A stretch of 22,721 nucleotides of DNA from Mycoplasmoidaceae bacterium (lineage in GTDB: Bacteria > Bacillota_I > Bacilli_A > Mycoplasmatales > Mycoplasmoidaceae), in NCBI GenBank assembly GCA_024427125.1, contig JAKSVN010000013.1, positions 1 to 22,721 of the forward strand, given 5' to 3'. Below the pieces are notes generated by a model. That model saw only the letters and a list, made by a program, of their open reading frames with translations. It was not told the DNA's origin and ran no database searches. Made by a program: the position numbers and the translations under genes. How positions within the stretch are numbered: the first letter of the stretch is position 1; each line of letters opens with the position of its first letter. Positions 21,307 to 22,721 of the stretch are shown here, piece by piece.

Positions 21307-22721
21307 ATGAAAAAGAAATTATTTAAAAAACCACACCTAGTTATCGGACTAGGAGTATTAGGAATGGCATCTGTTGTTACACCTATTGCAACAGCAACAT
21401 CATGTAGTGTCATTGAGGACTATATGATCGATGAAATGGATCATGAAACCGGAAATTCATCAGCATTATACAATTCTATGAAAAAAGAGTTTAGAGTTAA
21501 ATACATCAATAAACTCAAATATGATGAGTTGTTAACTGATGAAGAAATTGAAGAAAAATTAGTTATATTTGACGACTTTTTACAAAAAGAAGATGAAATG
21601 TTAACTAAAAATACTGCCGATGCAACCGCTATAGACTACACAATGTTAACAACTTCATTATCTGAAGTTGCTTCACTCCAATATGGAATCACATTAAATC
21701 GTAGATGTAATGTTGATTTTGGTGATTTAATAAATGAATACAACGGTTTAAGAGTAGCTACTAAAACCTACTTAATTAACCATGGTGTTTCTGAACCTAA
21801 AGCAGAACTTCAAATGAAAGGCTGCGATAAGAACTTTGATAAACTAATGGCTGATATCTCAAAGGAATATAGTTATGACCCATTTATGGGTGTTATTAAG
21901 AGCCAAGGTGCATTAATTGCTTTGTTTAATGCAAACAATGCCGAAGCAGCTTTAGTGGCATCAATTAATAGATTAAATGAATTCGTTCAACAATATACTT
22001 TTGAATTTAGAGATAATGCACCATCTTATGCATACTATGATAATTTGAAATTATATTTAACAGTAGGCGATGATATCCCAGACACTGTTATGAATGAAGT
22101 GTTTGAAATGAAAGAAAATCAAACAGGTGACCCTTCAACTTTTGATAGATATAAAACAGCCCCAGGATATGTTTTAACTCCATATCTACATAGTTGATAT
22201 TCTGATCCTTACAAAAACGAATATGGTATGGAAATAGACTGAAGAATTTATCCTTCAGTTTATGATGATAAAGAAAAATACACTGATGAAGATAGAAGAT
22301 TAGTTACTGCCCATGTTTTTGGTAAGAATGAAACAGTTGCTTCTGAGTCTTTTACCGAAGACGATTTCACATTCAATGAAAGCATTGTTGGAAAAGCAGA
22401 CGGTACTTACACAGGATCTGAAATTCAAACAACAAGATATATTTTGCGAGCTACATCTGCATATGAAAAAGCTAATCTTGTTGACACATATCTTGATGAA
22501 AATGATAGCGAGCATGTTTGCTTTGAATGACAAGGCGGGGCTCAAAATGACAAGAATAAATATGAAGCATTCTTTGATGGTATTCCTAAAGGAAGCGATA
22601 CAGGAGTACTAGGAATTGATTCTTTAGCTAACTCTGGTTTAAGAATTTCATCTAACGGAACTTCATTTGAAGATTTAACAGATGTTGTTGCTAGAATGAA
22701 TGCTGAACAAGCTAAAACTGA
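21307..22721 (+). CDS. Putative large lipoprotein, 5' part (partial)
   Basis: 471 complete codons are visible and the frame is open at the window edge. The N-terminus is basic (MKKKLFKK), then hydrophobic, with a lipobox-like ATSC at residues 30-33. Ser at the position before Cys is less common than Ala or Gly but occurs in Mollicutes. The protein should be surface-anchored through Cys33. The N-terminal third of the mature part is acidic and probably helical (EEIEEKLVIFDDFLQKEDEM). Later segments (SWYSDPYKNEYGMEIDWRIYP, VCFEWQGGAQNDKNKY) contain TGA-coded Trp at 22195, 22240 and 22528, so standard-code translation would break the gene. No family was recognised. Confidence 0.85.

Noticed and set aside
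22313..22612. Open frame overlapping the large lipoprotein gene on the same strand.
   Set aside because: It is a shadow frame; the lipoprotein frame continues with TGA-Trp codons and normal codon use.

Overview
The window reads as chromosome of a wall-less bacterium of the class Mollicutes (a mycoplasma-like organism). The DNA is strongly AT-rich, and TGA is used throughout as a sense (Trp) codon: rpoB, rpoC, smc, thyX, folD, the ATP-grasp gene and both lipoprotein genes are intact only if TGA is read as Trp (genetic code 4), while real genes stop at TAA or TAG. Lipobox-bearing surface proteins and a host-fatty-acid uptake route (FakA/PlsX with no fab genes in the cluster) fit a host-dependent lifestyle. 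The species cannot be named from sequence reading alone.

Layout. (1) 1-7086, + strand: 3' part of rpoB, complete rpoC, rplM and rpsI, ended by two tandem terminators. (2) 7210-8065, +: a small lipoprotein gene preceded by a T16 tract at its promoter. (3) 8107-8523, -: a two-helix membrane protein of unknown function. (4) 8579-16211, -: one compact six-gene operon, Asp23/YloU-like, fakA, plsX, rnc, smc, ftsY, with 1-8 nt overlaps or minimal gaps. It keeps the order of the Firmicute yloU-yloV-plsX-fab-acpP-rnc-smc-ftsY region with the fab/acpP part absent. (5) 16274-19152, +: rpmF, thyX, folD and a DUF2130-like gene. (6) 19217-20479, +: an ATP-grasp ligase followed by a structured 160-nt non-coding stretch, both bracketed by short rearranged repeats. 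(7) 20639-21190, -: ppa. (8) 21307 to the window end, +: the 5' part of a large lipoprotein gene.

How the genes fit together. Transcription (RpoB/RpoC) and ribosome genes (L13, S9, L32) form the housekeeping part. FakA phosphorylates exogenous fatty acids and PlsX interconverts acyl-phosphate and acyl-ACP, feeding phospholipid synthesis. RNase III processes RNA, SMC organises the chromosome, and FtsY targets ribosomes to the membrane. ThyX makes dTMP from methylene-tetrahydrofolate, which the adjacent folD can supply, and releases THF directly, so no DHFR step is needed for this reaction.

The less ordinary parts are: the ATP-grasp ligase with its structured downstream region and permuted repeats; the T16 tract upstream of a lipoprotein gene (candidate phase-variation switch); three genes whose -10 box lies only 6-9 nt before the start codon (probable leaderless mRNAs); and a 16-bp GNRA hairpin between rpmF and thyX whose two wobble pairs make sense only as + strand RNA. 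No tRNA, rRNA, CRISPR array, transposase or replication origin was found.
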